Positions 37,282-46,525 of a stretch of DNA of 64,000 bases are shown here, piece by piece. The notes below the pieces were generated by a model. That model did no database searches, had not been told where the DNA came from, and saw only the letters and a list, made by a program, of their open reading frames with translations. The stretch is taken from the NCBI RefSeq assembly GCF_913778665.1, contig NZ_CAJYVQ010000009.1, positions 1 through 64,000 of the forward strand, written 5' to 3'. Each line of letters opens with the position of its first letter. Position 1 is the stretch's first letter. The position numbers and the translations under genes are program-made. Origin of the DNA: an uncultured Stenotrophomonas sp. (GTDB lineage: Bacteria > Pseudomonadota > Gammaproteobacteria > Xanthomonadales > Xanthomonadaceae).

Positions 37282-37782
37282 ATGTCGCACCCACTGTCCA
37301 TGCTTGGCGTGTTCCATACCGTTGTCAGCCTGATCCCGGTTCTCAGCGGCCTGTATGCCTTCATTCGCCATCGCGCAATCGCCCCAGCCACACGCTCGGG
37401 CAAGGTGTACCTGGCCGGACTGCTACTGTCTGTCGCTACCTCATTCACCGTGTCCAGCACGGGTGGCCTTAATCCAGGCCACGCGTTCGGCGTGATCGTG
37501 CTGCTGGTGGCGTTCGGGGGCGTGCTGGCCGCGCGGCTGCGCTGGCTGGGTCGCGCAGCGCGCTATCTGTCGACATTTGCGCTGTCTTTCAGCTTCCTGC
37601 TGTCGCTGGTGCCGGGCGTGAATGAAACGCTGACGCGGTTGCCAGTGGGCCATCCCATTGCGGCTGCGCCCCTGGCACCGGTGATCCAGCAGACGCTGCT
37701 CGGGTGCGCGCTGTTATTCGCAATCGGATTCCTGGCGCAGTGCTGGATGCTTCATGCGCGCACTGCACGCACGCGTGGCTGA
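37282..37782 (+). CDS. Small integral membrane protein
   Basis: The 166-residue protein is mostly hydrophobic, with four or five predicted transmembrane helices starting at about residue 7, and His residues near the first helices. I cannot name its family with confidence. The start at 37282 (MSHPLSML) is preferred to a TTG at 37270. The TetR-type operator just upstream makes it the probable target of the neighbouring repressor. Confidence 0.75.
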   Translation: MSHPLSMLGVFHTVVSLIPVLSGLYAFIRHRAIAPATRSGKVYLAGLLLSVATSFTVSSTGGLNPGHAFGVIVLLVAFGGVLAARLRWLGRAARYLSTFALSFSFLLSLVPGVNETLTRLPVGHPIAAAPLAPVIQQTLLGCALLFAIGFLAQCWMLHARTARTRG

Positions 37783-37800
37783 GACCGCCAGCGCTGCGGA

Positions 37801-39045
37801 TCAGTCGGCCAGCACGGTGTCTGCACCTTCGCGGTAGCTCGCGCGGGCGCTGCCACACACCGCATGGGTGGCAGCACTGGGTGGCAGGCCGGTGGCCTTG
37901 ATGCCGCGCAGTGTGTCGCCATCAAGTACCTCGGCGTAGCGTTCGGCGGCCAGCGTGCTGTCGGGCAATACGTACAGCAGGACGCGCTGCAACGTGGATT
38001 GCCCCTGCAGGGGCAGCGGCTGCCGGAACGCAGGCACCTGCACGCGCGCGCTGTGCCAACGCGTCGGTGCATCGACGGTTTGCCAGCGCACCTGCAGGGG
38101 TGCGTCCAGCGATAACAATGCGGTGCCGAGGGGGTAGCCGTAGGCCGTGCAGTCCGCGGGCACGGCCGGGATGCTCGCGATGGCCGTGTCACCGATGTCC
38201 AGTGCGGTGCCATTGACCTCCAGCCGCACGATCGGTGTGCTGCCGTAGTTGTGGATCTTGAACAGCACGAGGCCTTCAAAGCGGCTGCGTTCCAGATCGT
38301 CGGCAGTGAAGCCGCTGAGGCGTGCGAGTGTTGGCGCGACCTCCACGTGATCGCTGTAGTGGTAGTAGAGGTGCACGAGTTCCGGTGTGCCTGCGCGGCG
38401 CCATCCGGCATTGAATGGGGCGGTGTCCGGATAGCGCTGTCGTACCAGCGGCACATCGGTGATGGCGCGATCCCCAGAGGGTGTGGCGTAGCGATAGTGG
38501 CCTACAGTGCGCTTCAGGCGCCCGTCCTCATATGGGAACGCTCCGTCAGCATCGGACTGTGCATTGGGATAGCGATGGAAGACCATGAAGCGTTCCGGCG
38601 CGTCGCCTTGCATGGGCAGGTCCGGGCCAGCGCCGGAGCCGGTGGATGCATACGGCGTGGTGTCCAGCCACAGCGGCTGCCCGCTGAGGTTGACGTGCAG
38701 CTCTGCGATGGAGGCACGCGAACCGCCACCAAAGCTGGCCCAACTGCTCTGCAGGGAATGCCACAGCGGAATGACGAGCATGGCGGCGGCGGTCGGCACG
38801 AACATCAGCGCGTGCACCCGGCCGGGAACGCGCCCGCGCTGCCGCACCATGTAGTACACCCACGCCAGCAGCAGGACCAGCAGCAACGGGAGGCCGACCC
38901 AGATCGCGACGGTGGCGAGCGCCACGACGCCCCAGCCCAGGTTGGGGGTGGCTATCGCGATGAGCGAGAGCGCGGCGATGAGCACGGCCAGCAGCAGCGA
39001 CATGCCGATGCCGACGCGGTAATTCCGGTAGGAGCTGTCAGTCAT
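37801..39045 (-). CDS. Membrane protein of unknown function
   Basis: The 414-residue protein has three N-terminal transmembrane helices (about 13-35, 42-66, 83-100), then a large extracytoplasmic domain of mixed strands with a Tyr-rich stretch (ELVHLYYHYSDHVE). I see no known domain. I start at 39045 (MTDSSYRNY), since the longer frame to 39303 covers the end of the FtrA-like gene. It ends convergently with the small membrane gene. Confidence 0.7.
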   Translation of the reverse strand: MTDSSYRNYRVGIGMSLLLAVLIAALSLIAIATPNLGWGVVALATVAIWVGLPLLLVLLLAWVYYMVRQRGRVPGRVHALMFVPTAAAMLVIPLWHSLQSSWASFGGGSRASIAELHVNLSGQPLWLDTTPYASTGSGAGPDLPMQGDAPERFMVFHRYPNAQSDADGAFPYEDGRLKRTVGHYRYATPSGDRAITDVPLVRQRYPDTAPFNAGWRRAGTPELVHLYYHYSDHVEVAPTLARLSGFTADDLERSRFEGLVLFKIHNYGSTPIVRLEVNGTALDIGDTAIASIPAVPADCTAYGYPLGTALLSLDAPLQVRWQTVDAPTRWHSARVQVPAFRQPLPLQGQSTLQRVLLYVLPDSTLAAERYAEVLDGDTLRGIKATGLPPSAATHAVCGSARASYREGADTVLAD

Positions 39046-39124
39046 CACCGTTCCATCGGCGGTGTGGGGCGTGCTCCTATCTTGCGGCGGTGGGGGCGCC
39101 GTGGGAAGCCGGGAAGGAGGGCGC

Positions 39125-40126
39125 TCAGCAGCCGACCAGGCGGTCGGCACCGATGCCGTTGCGGTGCTGGCTGCGGTATTCGGTCGGGCTGGCGTCGGCC
39201 TGGCTGCGGAAATGGCGGCGGAACGACTCCTGCGAGCCGAAGCCGGCCTGCTCGGCGATCCACTGCAGCGGCCGGTCCGTGGTCTCCAGCAGCTCGCGCG
39301 CAAACGCCACGCGCTCGCGGATCAGCCAGTCGATGGGCGACAGGCCGGTGGCTTCCAGGAACTGCCGTTGCAGGGTGCGCTGGCTGAGCGCGGCCTGCTC
39401 GGCGAGGCTGCCAAGTGAGTGCGGTTCACGCAGGTTGCGGCGCATCCACTCCATCAGCTTCGCCAACCGCGTGGGCTCGCCGTTGGGAATGGCACGGCTG
39501 ACACGCTGGCTGCGGCCAGCATCGCGCCACGGCGCCAGCACCAGCCGTTCGGCCACCAGGTTGGCCACGCGCGCACCGTAATCCTTGCGCACCATGTGCA
39601 GCATCATGTCCATGCCGGTGGCGGAGCCGGCCGAGGTGATGATGCTGCCGGTGTCCACGTACAGCACATCCTCGCGCACATCGATGCGCGGGAAGTCGCG
39701 TGCCAGCGCTTCGGTAAGCCGCCAGTGCGTGGTGGCCTGGCGCCCATCGAGCAGCCCGGCCCACGCCAGCACGAACGCACCGGAGCAGATCGAGGCGATG
39801 CGCGCACCACGGGCGTGAGCGCGGATGAGCGCATCGAGCAGTGCCTGCGGCGGGCGTTCGCCGGGTTCGCGCCAGCCTGGGATGACAATGATGTCGGCGT
39901 CGTCGATGGCATCGAGCGCGTAGGGCAGTTGGATCTGCGTGCCACCCAGCATGCGCAGCGCGCCGGGTTCGCCTGCGCAGAGCTGGGTGCGGTACCAGGC
40001 CACGCCGAGTTCCGGTCGCACCGGGGCGAACAGGCCGACCGCACAGCCGAACTCGAACAGCCCCTGGCCGTGACAGGCGACGATGGCGACGAGCGGCGCG
40101 GTGGGATCGGCAGGTGGGCTGGGCAT
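39125..40126 (-). CDS. ftrA: GlxA/FtrA-type AraC-family regulator
   Basis: The 333-residue regulator joins an N-terminal DJ-1/PfpI-like domain (about 10-190, with SICSGAFVLAWAGLLDG) to a C-terminal AraC DNA-binding domain with two HTH motifs (SLGSLAEQAALSQRTLQRQF and PLQWIAEQAGFGSQESFRRHF). FtrA/GlxA-type proteins usually activate genes for amine or amino-acid-derived compounds. It is divergent from the TonB-dependent receptor gene at 40438 and may control it and the sulfur cluster beyond, which is inference. Confidence 0.85.
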   Translation of the reverse strand: MPSPPADPTAPLVAIVACHGQGLFEFGCAVGLFAPVRPELGVAWYRTQLCAGEPGALRMLGGTQIQLPYALDAIDDADIIVIPGWREPGERPPQALLDALIRAHARGARIASICSGAFVLAWAGLLDGRQATTHWRLTEALARDFPRIDVREDVLYVDTGSIITSAGSATGMDMMLHMVRKDYGARVANLVAERLVLAPWRDAGRSQRVSRAIPNGEPTRLAKLMEWMRRNLREPHSLGSLAEQAALSQRTLQRQFLEATGLSPIDWLIRERVAFARELLETTDRPLQWIAEQAGFGSQESFRRHFRSQADASPTEYRSQHRNGIGADRLVGC

Positions 40127-40437
40127 GGCGTGATGCTACGGGCGGTGATGCGCGGCGCGGAGTGGCGCGCGGGCATGAGGTGATGCCTGTGGAGCATGTG
40201 CACGGGGGGACATTCGCCTGGCTTGGGGCGCCCGCCACCCACCGCCCGCCGCACATCATCCAGCTTCGATTGCCCATCGCCGTCCCAGGCGCGTGCTGCG
40301 CAGGCCTGCCTTACGTCATTACCAGCAGTCATGTGGCTGGCCGGATATGACGGTTGGGTGACGCGATCCCGCCTGTTGCCGCCGGTGAACAGGCCCTTGA
40401 ATGGACGCGTGTTTCCGGTCCACCCCCACGAGCCCCC
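40127..40437. other. Divergent promoter region, ftrA / receptor
   Basis: These 311 bases separate the regulator from the receptor gene. I see no riboswitch signature, no strong hairpin and no further gene. If the receptor uses the earlier ATG at 40354, the gap is 227 bases. Confidence 0.5.
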
Positions 40438-43014
40438 ATGCCTGCCGCCCACGCCCCTGTCCTGAGCACCCTTGCTGTCCTGATCGCTGCCGCTCTGGCC
40501 CCATCGCTTGGCCACGCGGCTGAAGCCGATGCCGATCCGGCTGTCACCGCCGCGACAGCCAACGTCGCCGCCTCCACGCTGGATGCGGTGGTGGTGACCG
40601 GTTCGCGCACCAGCACACGCACGGTAAAGAACAGTTCCACGCCGATCGACGTGATCTCCGCCGAAGACCTCACCGCTACCGGTCAGGCCAACCTGCTTGA
40701 GGCGCTGCAGCGTGCGCTGCCTTCGCTCAGCCAGATCGGTGGTTACCAGAGCGATCAGGAGAGCCTGATCCGCGGCTACCAGCTGCGCAACCTGTCGCCG
40801 GGCTACACGCTGGTGCTGGTGAACGGCAAGCGCCGCAATGCCAGCGCCTATGTCAGTGGCGCAAACGGCGGTGGCTTTCCGGGCCATGCCTGGGCCGACC
40901 TGGCGCTGATTCCGGTTTCGGCCATCGACCATGTGGAGGTGCTGCGTGATGGCGCCTCGGCCATCTATGGCTCGGATGCGATCACCGGCGTGGTGAACGT
41001 GATCCTCAAATCGCAGGCACACGGCGGCGAGTTCGCCGTGGAGAGCGGGCAGAGCATCGATGGCGATGGTTCACGCACCAGCGTGCGCGCGAATGTGGGT
41101 CTGCCGTGGGGCGCCGATGGCTTCGTCAACCTCTCCGGTGAGACCACGCGCCAGCACCACGCGATCCGCACCCGGCGCTATATTGATGGCTACCTGAGTT
41201 ATCCAGCGGTGGATGCCAGCGGCAATCGGGTGGCGCTGCGGCCGAACAACCGGCTGCCTGCCGGTGCGTCGCCGAGCCCGGCCGAGGCCACGCGTGATCC
41301 TGAGGCCAACACCATCCTCAGCTCGCCGTCGTATGCGTTGAAGGCGTTCGCGGTGAACGTGGGACATGGCCTGGGCGAGAGCGCACAGTTCTACGCCAAT
41401 GCCACCGCCAGCGACCGCACTGCGCAGGCAATCCAGAACTTCCGCCTGCCGGCGACCATCTTCACCACCTACAAGGCGCCGGGTGTACTGAGCGTTTTCC
41501 CGGATGGCTTCCTGCCGGTGCTGGAAACCAAGGAGAAGCAGTACACCGGCACCGCGGGTGTGAAGGGCCAGGTTGCGGGGTGGGACTTCGACGCCAGCCT
41601 GACCGGCAACCGCAGCACGGTGCGCACCTATACGCGCAACTCGGTGAACTACTCGCTGCCGTACCCGGGCTCGCCCACCGATTTCTACGACGGCAAGCTG
41701 GACTACCAGCAGGGCATCGCCAACCTGGACCTGCGCCGAGGTTTCGAGGTGGCGGCGTTCGCTTCGCCGCTGGAAGTGAGCGCCGGTGCGGAATACCAGC
41801 ACGAACGGTACGAGCGTGCGGCCGGTCAGTGGGAGTCGTATACCGGCTTCGGTGCGGCGGCGTTCGTGGGCTACTCCACCGCCGATGCGGTGAAGGCCAA
41901 CCGCAACAGCAAGGCGGTCTATGTGGGCGCGGCCAGCAACATTACCGCGCGCTGGTATCTGGATGCAGCTGCACGCTGGGAAGATCATTCCGACTTCGGC
42001 AGCGTGTCCACGGGTCGCCTGACCACGCGCTTCGACTTCACCGACGCGTTGGGTGCACGCGCTACGGTCAGCAACGGTTTCCATGCGCCCAGCCTGGGTG
42101 CGCAGTACTACCAGGCCACCGGCAGCTGCCCGTGCGGCACCACGCTGGTGGCGCAGGTGTCTTCGCCCGCGGCGATCGCGCTGGGGGCAACGCCACTGAA
42201 GCCGGAGAAGGCCACCAACTACAGCCTGGGCGTGACCTGGGACCCGAGCCCGGCCTTCCATCTGGCGCTGGACGCGTACCAGATCGACATCCGTGGCCAG
42301 CTCGGCCAGTCCAGCCAGATCGGCTACAACGCGCAGGACCCGGCGCGCATCACCGACAACAGTGGCACCGTGCTGAGCGCGGCGCAGAAGAGCACCATCG
42401 ACACGCTGCTGGGTTCGGCGGGTATCAGCATCCTGCCGGGTGATGCCTTCTACGCCAGCTACTTCACCAACGTGGGCAACACGCGTACGCGCGGTGTCGA
42501 GTTGACCCTGGAGGCCAACCAGGAAACCGCGTGGGGCAAGCTGCGCTGGAGCTACGCGGCCAACGTGGGCCGCACCACCATCCAGAAGGTGAGCGACATT
42601 CCAGCGGCGCTGCAGGGGTTGCCCAACATCAACCTGCTGACCAAGACCAGCGAGTACGCGCTGCGCTTCCGCACGCCGAGCTACACGCAGGTGGCGGGAC
42701 TGGGCTGGCAGAACGGGCGCTGGCGCTCGAACGTCGATTTTACCTATTACGGCCCGATCAAGCGCCTGAACAACGGCGTGGAGTACAGGCAGCCGCCGGT
42801 GCTGGTAACCAATCTTTCCGGTGCGGTGGAACTGGGGGCGGGCTGGAGTGCGGCATTGGGTATCAACAACGTGTTCGACAAGCGCACGCGCAAGGTGCCG
42901 GAGTACGCGCGCAGCACTACCGATGTGGCGAGCATCGAGACGACCTGGGATTCGGGCGATGTGCTGAGCCGGATCGGGGCGTACTGGTATGGGCGGGTCA
43001 GTTACCGGTTCTGA
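40438..43014 (+). CDS. TonB-dependent outer-membrane receptor
   Basis: The 858-residue outer-membrane receptor imports a scarce substrate using TonB energy. It has a signal peptide ending near GHAAEA and a TonB-box-like DAVVVTGSR. The plug domain follows (ending near VNGKRRNASAY and VEVLRDGASAIYGSDAI), then a 22-strand barrel closing with GRVSYRF, whose final Phe is typical. The start at 40438 puts the signal peptide at the N terminus; 40354 would add 28 unlikely residues. It directly precedes the organosulfur cluster, so it may bring in a sulfur compound. Confidence 0.92.
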   Translation: MPAAHAPVLSTLAVLIAAALAPSLGHAAEADADPAVTAATANVAASTLDAVVVTGSRTSTRTVKNSSTPIDVISAEDLTATGQANLLEALQRALPSLSQIGGYQSDQESLIRGYQLRNLSPGYTLVLVNGKRRNASAYVSGANGGGFPGHAWADLALIPVSAIDHVEVLRDGASAIYGSDAITGVVNVILKSQAHGGEFAVESGQSIDGDGSRTSVRANVGLPWGADGFVNLSGETTRQHHAIRTRRYIDGYLSYPAVDASGNRVALRPNNRLPAGASPSPAEATRDPEANTILSSPSYALKAFAVNVGHGLGESAQFYANATASDRTAQAIQNFRLPATIFTTYKAPGVLSVFPDGFLPVLETKEKQYTGTAGVKGQVAGWDFDASLTGNRSTVRTYTRNSVNYSLPYPGSPTDFYDGKLDYQQGIANLDLRRGFEVAAFASPLEVSAGAEYQHERYERAAGQWESYTGFGAAAFVGYSTADAVKANRNSKAVYVGAASNITARWYLDAAARWEDHSDFGSVSTGRLTTRFDFTDALGARATVSNGFHAPSLGAQYYQATGSCPCGTTLVAQVSSPAAIALGATPLKPEKATNYSLGVTWDPSPAFHLALDAYQIDIRGQLGQSSQIGYNAQDPARITDNSGTVLSAAQKSTIDTLLGSAGISILPGDAFYASYFTNVGNTRTRGVELTLEANQETAWGKLRWSYAANVGRTTIQKVSDIPAALQGLPNINLLTKTSEYALRFRTPSYTQVAGLGWQNGRWRSNVDFTYYGPIKRLNNGVEYRQPPVLVTNLSGAVELGAGWSAALGINNVFDKRTRKVPEYARSTTDVASIETTWDSGDVLSRIGAYWYGRVSYRF

Positions 43015-43030
43015 GGGTCAAGCGAAACGT

Positions 43031-43053
43031 CGCCGGGCATGGCCCGGCGCTAC
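43031..43053. repeat. SMAG repeat
   Basis: CGCCGGGC (43031-43038) pairs with GCCCGGCG (43042-43049) around ATG and is followed by CTAC. It lies between the receptor and the FMN reductase and may separate their transcripts. Confidence 0.8.
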
Positions 43054-43066
43054 CGAGGAGAGGGTC

Positions 43067-43648
43067 ATGTCTTCTGCATTGAAGGTGGTTGCAGTGGTGG
43101 GATCGCCGACAAGTTCGGCGACGTCGCGCACGCTGCTGCTGGCGCGGCATCTGCTGGAGTCGTTGCAGCAGCGGATGCACGCCAGTGTGGATCTGGTGGA
43201 GCTGGCGCCGATCGCGCGCTCACTGGGGCAGTCGTTGTCGCGCGATGAGGTGGAGCCTGCGGTGGAGCAGGCGCTGCAGACGATCGAGGCGGCCGAACTG
43301 CTGGTGGTGGCGGCGCCTGTGTATCGCGGTTCCTATCCGGGGCTGTTCAAGCACCTGGTCGATTTCCTCGGACTGGAGGCGCTGGTGGATACGCCGGTGC
43401 TGCTGGCGGCTACCGGCGGCAGCGAGCGCCATGCGCTGGTGATCGACCACCAGTTGCGGCCGTTGTTCAGTTTCCTGCAGGCGCACACGCTGCCGATCGG
43501 GGTGTATGCCACGCCAGCCGATTTTGAGGGCGAGCGTATCCACAGTGCGGCGTTGCAGGCGCGTATCGCGCTGGCGACCGAGCGTGCGGTCGGGCATCTG
43601 GCCGTGCAGGCGCCGGCGGTACCAGCGCCGCTGCGACGCATTGCCTGA
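43067..43648 (+). CDS. msuE: NAD(P)H-dependent FMN reductase (MsuE/SsuE-type)
   Basis: The 193-residue flavodoxin-fold reductase supplies reduced FMN to two-component monooxygenases. The FMN loop is VVGSPTSSATSRT at about 8-20, followed by VAAPVYRGSYPGLFKHLVD. I start at 43067 (MSSALKVV), after GAGGAGAGGG. Two flavin monooxygenases downstream need such a reductase, which fits a role in oxidative release of sulfur. Confidence 0.88.
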   Translation: MSSALKVVAVVGSPTSSATSRTLLLARHLLESLQQRMHASVDLVELAPIARSLGQSLSRDEVEPAVEQALQTIEAAELLVVAAPVYRGSYPGLFKHLVDFLGLEALVDTPVLLAATGGSERHALVIDHQLRPLFSFLQAHTLPIGVYATPADFEGERIHSAALQARIALATERAVGHLAVQAPAVPAPLRRIA

Positions 43649-43804
43649 CGGCATAACCGACGGCGCTTTGCTTATGGCCAAGGCGCATCTGCATGGCCGG
43701 ATCTGACCGCCGATTGTCGCCTGGCATCGCCGTGCCGACCGCCGTCATCTCTAGCATCGATATCGAAGCGGCATCGCATTGCCGCCCCCGATGAGGACGA
43801 CCCC

Positions 43805-44167
43805 GTGAGTCTGGACGCAACCGACAAGCCCATCCTGTTCCTGCTCGACCGTGAGTTCGAGGACGGACAGATTCCCGGCCAGCGCTTCTTCTGCCGGCAC
43901 AGCCTGCTGCTGGAAGGCGCACTGTCGAGCATCCACGGCCTGGACGCGCAGCTGGACGTACGCCGCATCGGCTTCGCACGGCCGCGTCGCGAGGTGATCG
44001 CCGAGATCGGCGAACAGGATCAGTCGTTGCCCAAGCTGGTGCTGCCGCAGGGCGTGCGCAGCGAACTGGCCAGCGGCGTGCACCACGACCGCCAGTACAT
44101 CTCCGGCGCCGAGCCTATCCTGGCCGCGCTGAACGGGTTGCTCGGCATCCCCGTGGCCCATCCCTGA
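43805..44167 (+). CDS. DUF3088 protein, possibly glutaredoxin-like
   Basis: The 120-residue protein starts with GTG and matches DUF3088. The pattern RFFCRHSLLLEGAL followed by a beta strand and QSLPKLVLP resembles the N-terminal half of thioredoxin/glutaredoxin folds, with a single Cys30 at the active-site position. This is a fold guess. In the comparable Bacillus operon a glutaredoxin-like protein (YtnI) occupies a similar position. The 156-base gap before it may contain an extra promoter. Confidence 0.7.
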   Translation: MSLDATDKPILFLLDREFEDGQIPGQRFFCRHSLLLEGALSSIHGLDAQLDVRRIGFARPRREVIAEIGEQDQSLPKLVLPQGVRSELASGVHHDRQYISGAEPILAALNGLLGIPVAHP

Positions 44168-44181
44168 GCGAGGACGCGACG

Positions 44182-45159
44182 ATGAGCTATCACATCAGCG
44201 TATTGGACAAGAGCCCGGTGGCCGAGGGCGCGTTGCCGGAGCAGGCGCTGCGCAACAGCCTGCAGCTGGCGCAGCGCGCCGAACAGCTGGGCTACCACCG
44301 CTACTGGTTTGCCGAGCACCATGCCGCGCCGGCGCTGGCCAGCCCGGCGCCGGAAGTGCTGGCGGCCTGGGTGCTGGCACAGACGCGGCGCATCCGCATC
44401 GGCAGTGGTGGAGTGATGCTCCGCCACTACGCACCGTACAAGGTGGCGGAGAACTTCAACCTGCTGGCCGCGCTGGCGCCGGGGCGTGTGGATCTGGGCG
44501 TGGGCAAAGCCCCCGGTGGCCTGCCGGCCTCGACGGCAGCACTGGCGGCAGGACGACCGGCGTTCGCTGACTTCGATCAGCAGCTGCGAGACCTGGAGGG
44601 CTATCTGTCCGGTGCTGATGCCGATGCGCTGGCGCGTCCAATTCCTCGGCAGGCGCCGGAGCGCTTCCTGCTCGGTGCCAGCCCGCAGAGCGCGCGGCAG
44701 GCGGCCGCGCTCGGCTGGCGTTTCGTCTATGCCGCGCACTTCGACGGCGATCCTGAACACATCGAAGCTGCGTTTGCGGCCTATCGCTCTGTCTCCACGC
44801 AGCCACCGCTGCTGGCCACGGTGGCCTTCGCCGCACCTACGGCCGAAGCGGCTGCGCGGCACATCGGTGCATTGAAGGTCTACAAGCTGCACCTCGGCCC
44901 GGGCCAGACGGTGAACCTGCCCAGTCCCGAGGCGGCCGCCGAGTATGCACGCCAGGTAGGCGTGACCGAGTTCCGCATCGAGGAAACCCGCCCGAGCGTG
45001 CTGTCCGGCGATGCACAGCATGTGCGTGACGAACTGGATGCGCTGCACCGTCGCTTCGGCGTGGGTGAGTTCATTCTCGATGCGCCGGTGGCCGACCTCG
45101 ATGCACGCCTGACTTCCCTTGAGCTGCTGTCGCCCGCGCCACGCGCGGCGGTGGCCTGA
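44182..45159 (+). CDS. LLM-class flavin-dependent monooxygenase (YtmO-like)
   Basis: The 325-residue protein is a luciferase-like TIM barrel that uses FMNH2 and oxygen. Motifs include YHRYWFAEHHA, RIRIGSGGVMLRHYAPYKVAENF and GRVDLGVGKAPGG, typical of the MsnO8/YtmO branch. It lies 14 bases after the DUF3088 gene and 18 bases before a second monooxygenase, within a cluster that has its own FMN reductase. Confidence 0.88.
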   Translation: MSYHISVLDKSPVAEGALPEQALRNSLQLAQRAEQLGYHRYWFAEHHAAPALASPAPEVLAAWVLAQTRRIRIGSGGVMLRHYAPYKVAENFNLLAALAPGRVDLGVGKAPGGLPASTAALAAGRPAFADFDQQLRDLEGYLSGADADALARPIPRQAPERFLLGASPQSARQAAALGWRFVYAAHFDGDPEHIEAAFAAYRSVSTQPPLLATVAFAAPTAEAAARHIGALKVYKLHLGPGQTVNLPSPEAAAEYARQVGVTEFRIEETRPSVLSGDAQHVRDELDALHRRFGVGEFILDAPVADLDARLTSLELLSPAPRAAVA

Positions 45160-45177
45160 TCTGCAGGAGCGATTCCC

Positions 45178-46521
45178 ATGAGCACCCCCCCGCGCCACAT
45201 TCCGTTCGGCATCATGCTGCAGGGCCCCGGCAGCCACATGCATGCCTGGAAGCATCCGTCCAATCCGGCTGACGCCAGCGTCAACCTGCAGTTCTACATC
45301 GACATCGCGCGCACGGCCGAGGACAACGGCATCGCCTTCGGCTTCGTGGCCGATGGCCTGTACATCAATGAGAAGTCGATCCCGCACTTCCTCAACCGCT
45401 TCGAGCCGATCTCGCTGCTGTCGGCGCTGGCCACTGCAACGAAGAAGATCGGCCTGGCGGGCACGCTCTCTACGTCCTATAGCGATCCGTTCACCGTGGC
45501 CCGCCAGTTTGCTTCGCTGGATCTGCTCAGTGGCGGTCGCGCCGGCTGGAACGTGGTGACCTCACCGCTGGAAGGTTCGGGCCGCAACTATGGCCGCCCA
45601 CATCCGGAGCATGCCCTGCGCTACCAGATCGCCGACGAGTATCTGGACGTGGTGCAGGGGCTGTGGGATTCCTGGGATGACGACGCCTTCGTGCGCGAGC
45701 GCGACAGCGGCACCTTCTTTGCGCCAGAGAAATTCCGCCGACTCGACCACAAGGGCCGCTTCTTCCAGGTGGAAGGCCCACTCAACATCCAGCGCTCGGC
45801 GCAGGGCCAGCCGGTGATCTTCCAAGCCGGTTCGTCCGACGACGGCATCGCGCTGGCCGGCAAGTACGCCGATGCGGTGTTCACCCATTCGCCGTCGCTG
45901 GAAGAAACCCGCGCGTTCACCCAGAAGGTGAAGAATTCGGCGATCGCGCACGGCCGCAGCGGCAACGACGTGAAGATCTTCCCGGGCATCGGCCCCATCG
46001 TCGGACGCACCGCCGGGGAGGCTGAAGCCAAATACCAGGCGATCGCCGCACTGGCCACGCTGGAGGACGCGCTGGCTTATCTCGGGCGTTTCTTCGATCA
46101 CCACGATTTCAGCCAGTACGACCCGGACGCACCGTTCCCGGAGCTGGGCGACATCGGCAGCAACTCGTTCCGCTCGACCACGGACCGCATCAAGCAGGAT
46201 GCGCGCGAGAAGGGGTTGAGCCTACGCCAGGTCGCACTGGAAGCGGTCAGCCCGCGGCCGAACTTCATCGGCACCCCGGAGCATGTGGCCGATGAGCTGA
46301 TCCGCTGGTTCGATGCCGGTGCCAGCGATGGCTTCATTCTCGGCTTTGCCGCACAACGTGAAGGCCTGGACGATTTCGTGACCCAGGTGCTGCCGATCCT
46401 GCAGGCCCGTGGCTACCACCAGCGTGAACTGGAAGGTCAGACCCTGCGTGAGCATCTGGGCCTGCCGTTCAAGGCCAGCCGCTATGCGGCCGATGCCGAG
46501 CCGGCACGGAAGGTGGGGTAA
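45178..46521 (+). CDS. NtaA/SnaA/DszA-family flavin monooxygenase (YtnJ-like)
   Basis: The 447-residue FMNH2-dependent monooxygenase belongs to the NtaA/DszA group, which includes enzymes that cleave C-S or C-N bonds. Family signatures are HAWKHPSNPADAS, LATATKKIGLAGTLSTSY and RAGWNVVTSPLEG. In B. subtilis the relative YtnJ acts in breakdown of S-(2-succino)cysteine and related compounds. Together with the acetyltransferase and deacylase genes here, a similar role is likely, though the substrate cannot be read from sequence. Confidence 0.88.
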   Translation: MSTPPRHIPFGIMLQGPGSHMHAWKHPSNPADASVNLQFYIDIARTAEDNGIAFGFVADGLYINEKSIPHFLNRFEPISLLSALATATKKIGLAGTLSTSYSDPFTVARQFASLDLLSGGRAGWNVVTSPLEGSGRNYGRPHPEHALRYQIADEYLDVVQGLWDSWDDDAFVRERDSGTFFAPEKFRRLDHKGRFFQVEGPLNIQRSAQGQPVIFQAGSSDDGIALAGKYADAVFTHSPSLEETRAFTQKVKNSAIAHGRSGNDVKIFPGIGPIVGRTAGEAEAKYQAIAALATLEDALAYLGRFFDHHDFSQYDPDAPFPELGDIGSNSFRSTTDRIKQDAREKGLSLRQVALEAVSPRPNFIGTPEHVADELIRWFDAGASDGFILGFAAQREGLDDFVTQVLPILQARGYHQRELEGQTLREHLGLPFKASRYAADAEPARKVG

Positions 46522-46525
46522 GGCG

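Noticed and set aside
40127-40437. Cobalamin or other riboswitch before the TonB-dependent receptor
   Set aside because: No conserved riboswitch box or strong stem-loop pattern could be found.
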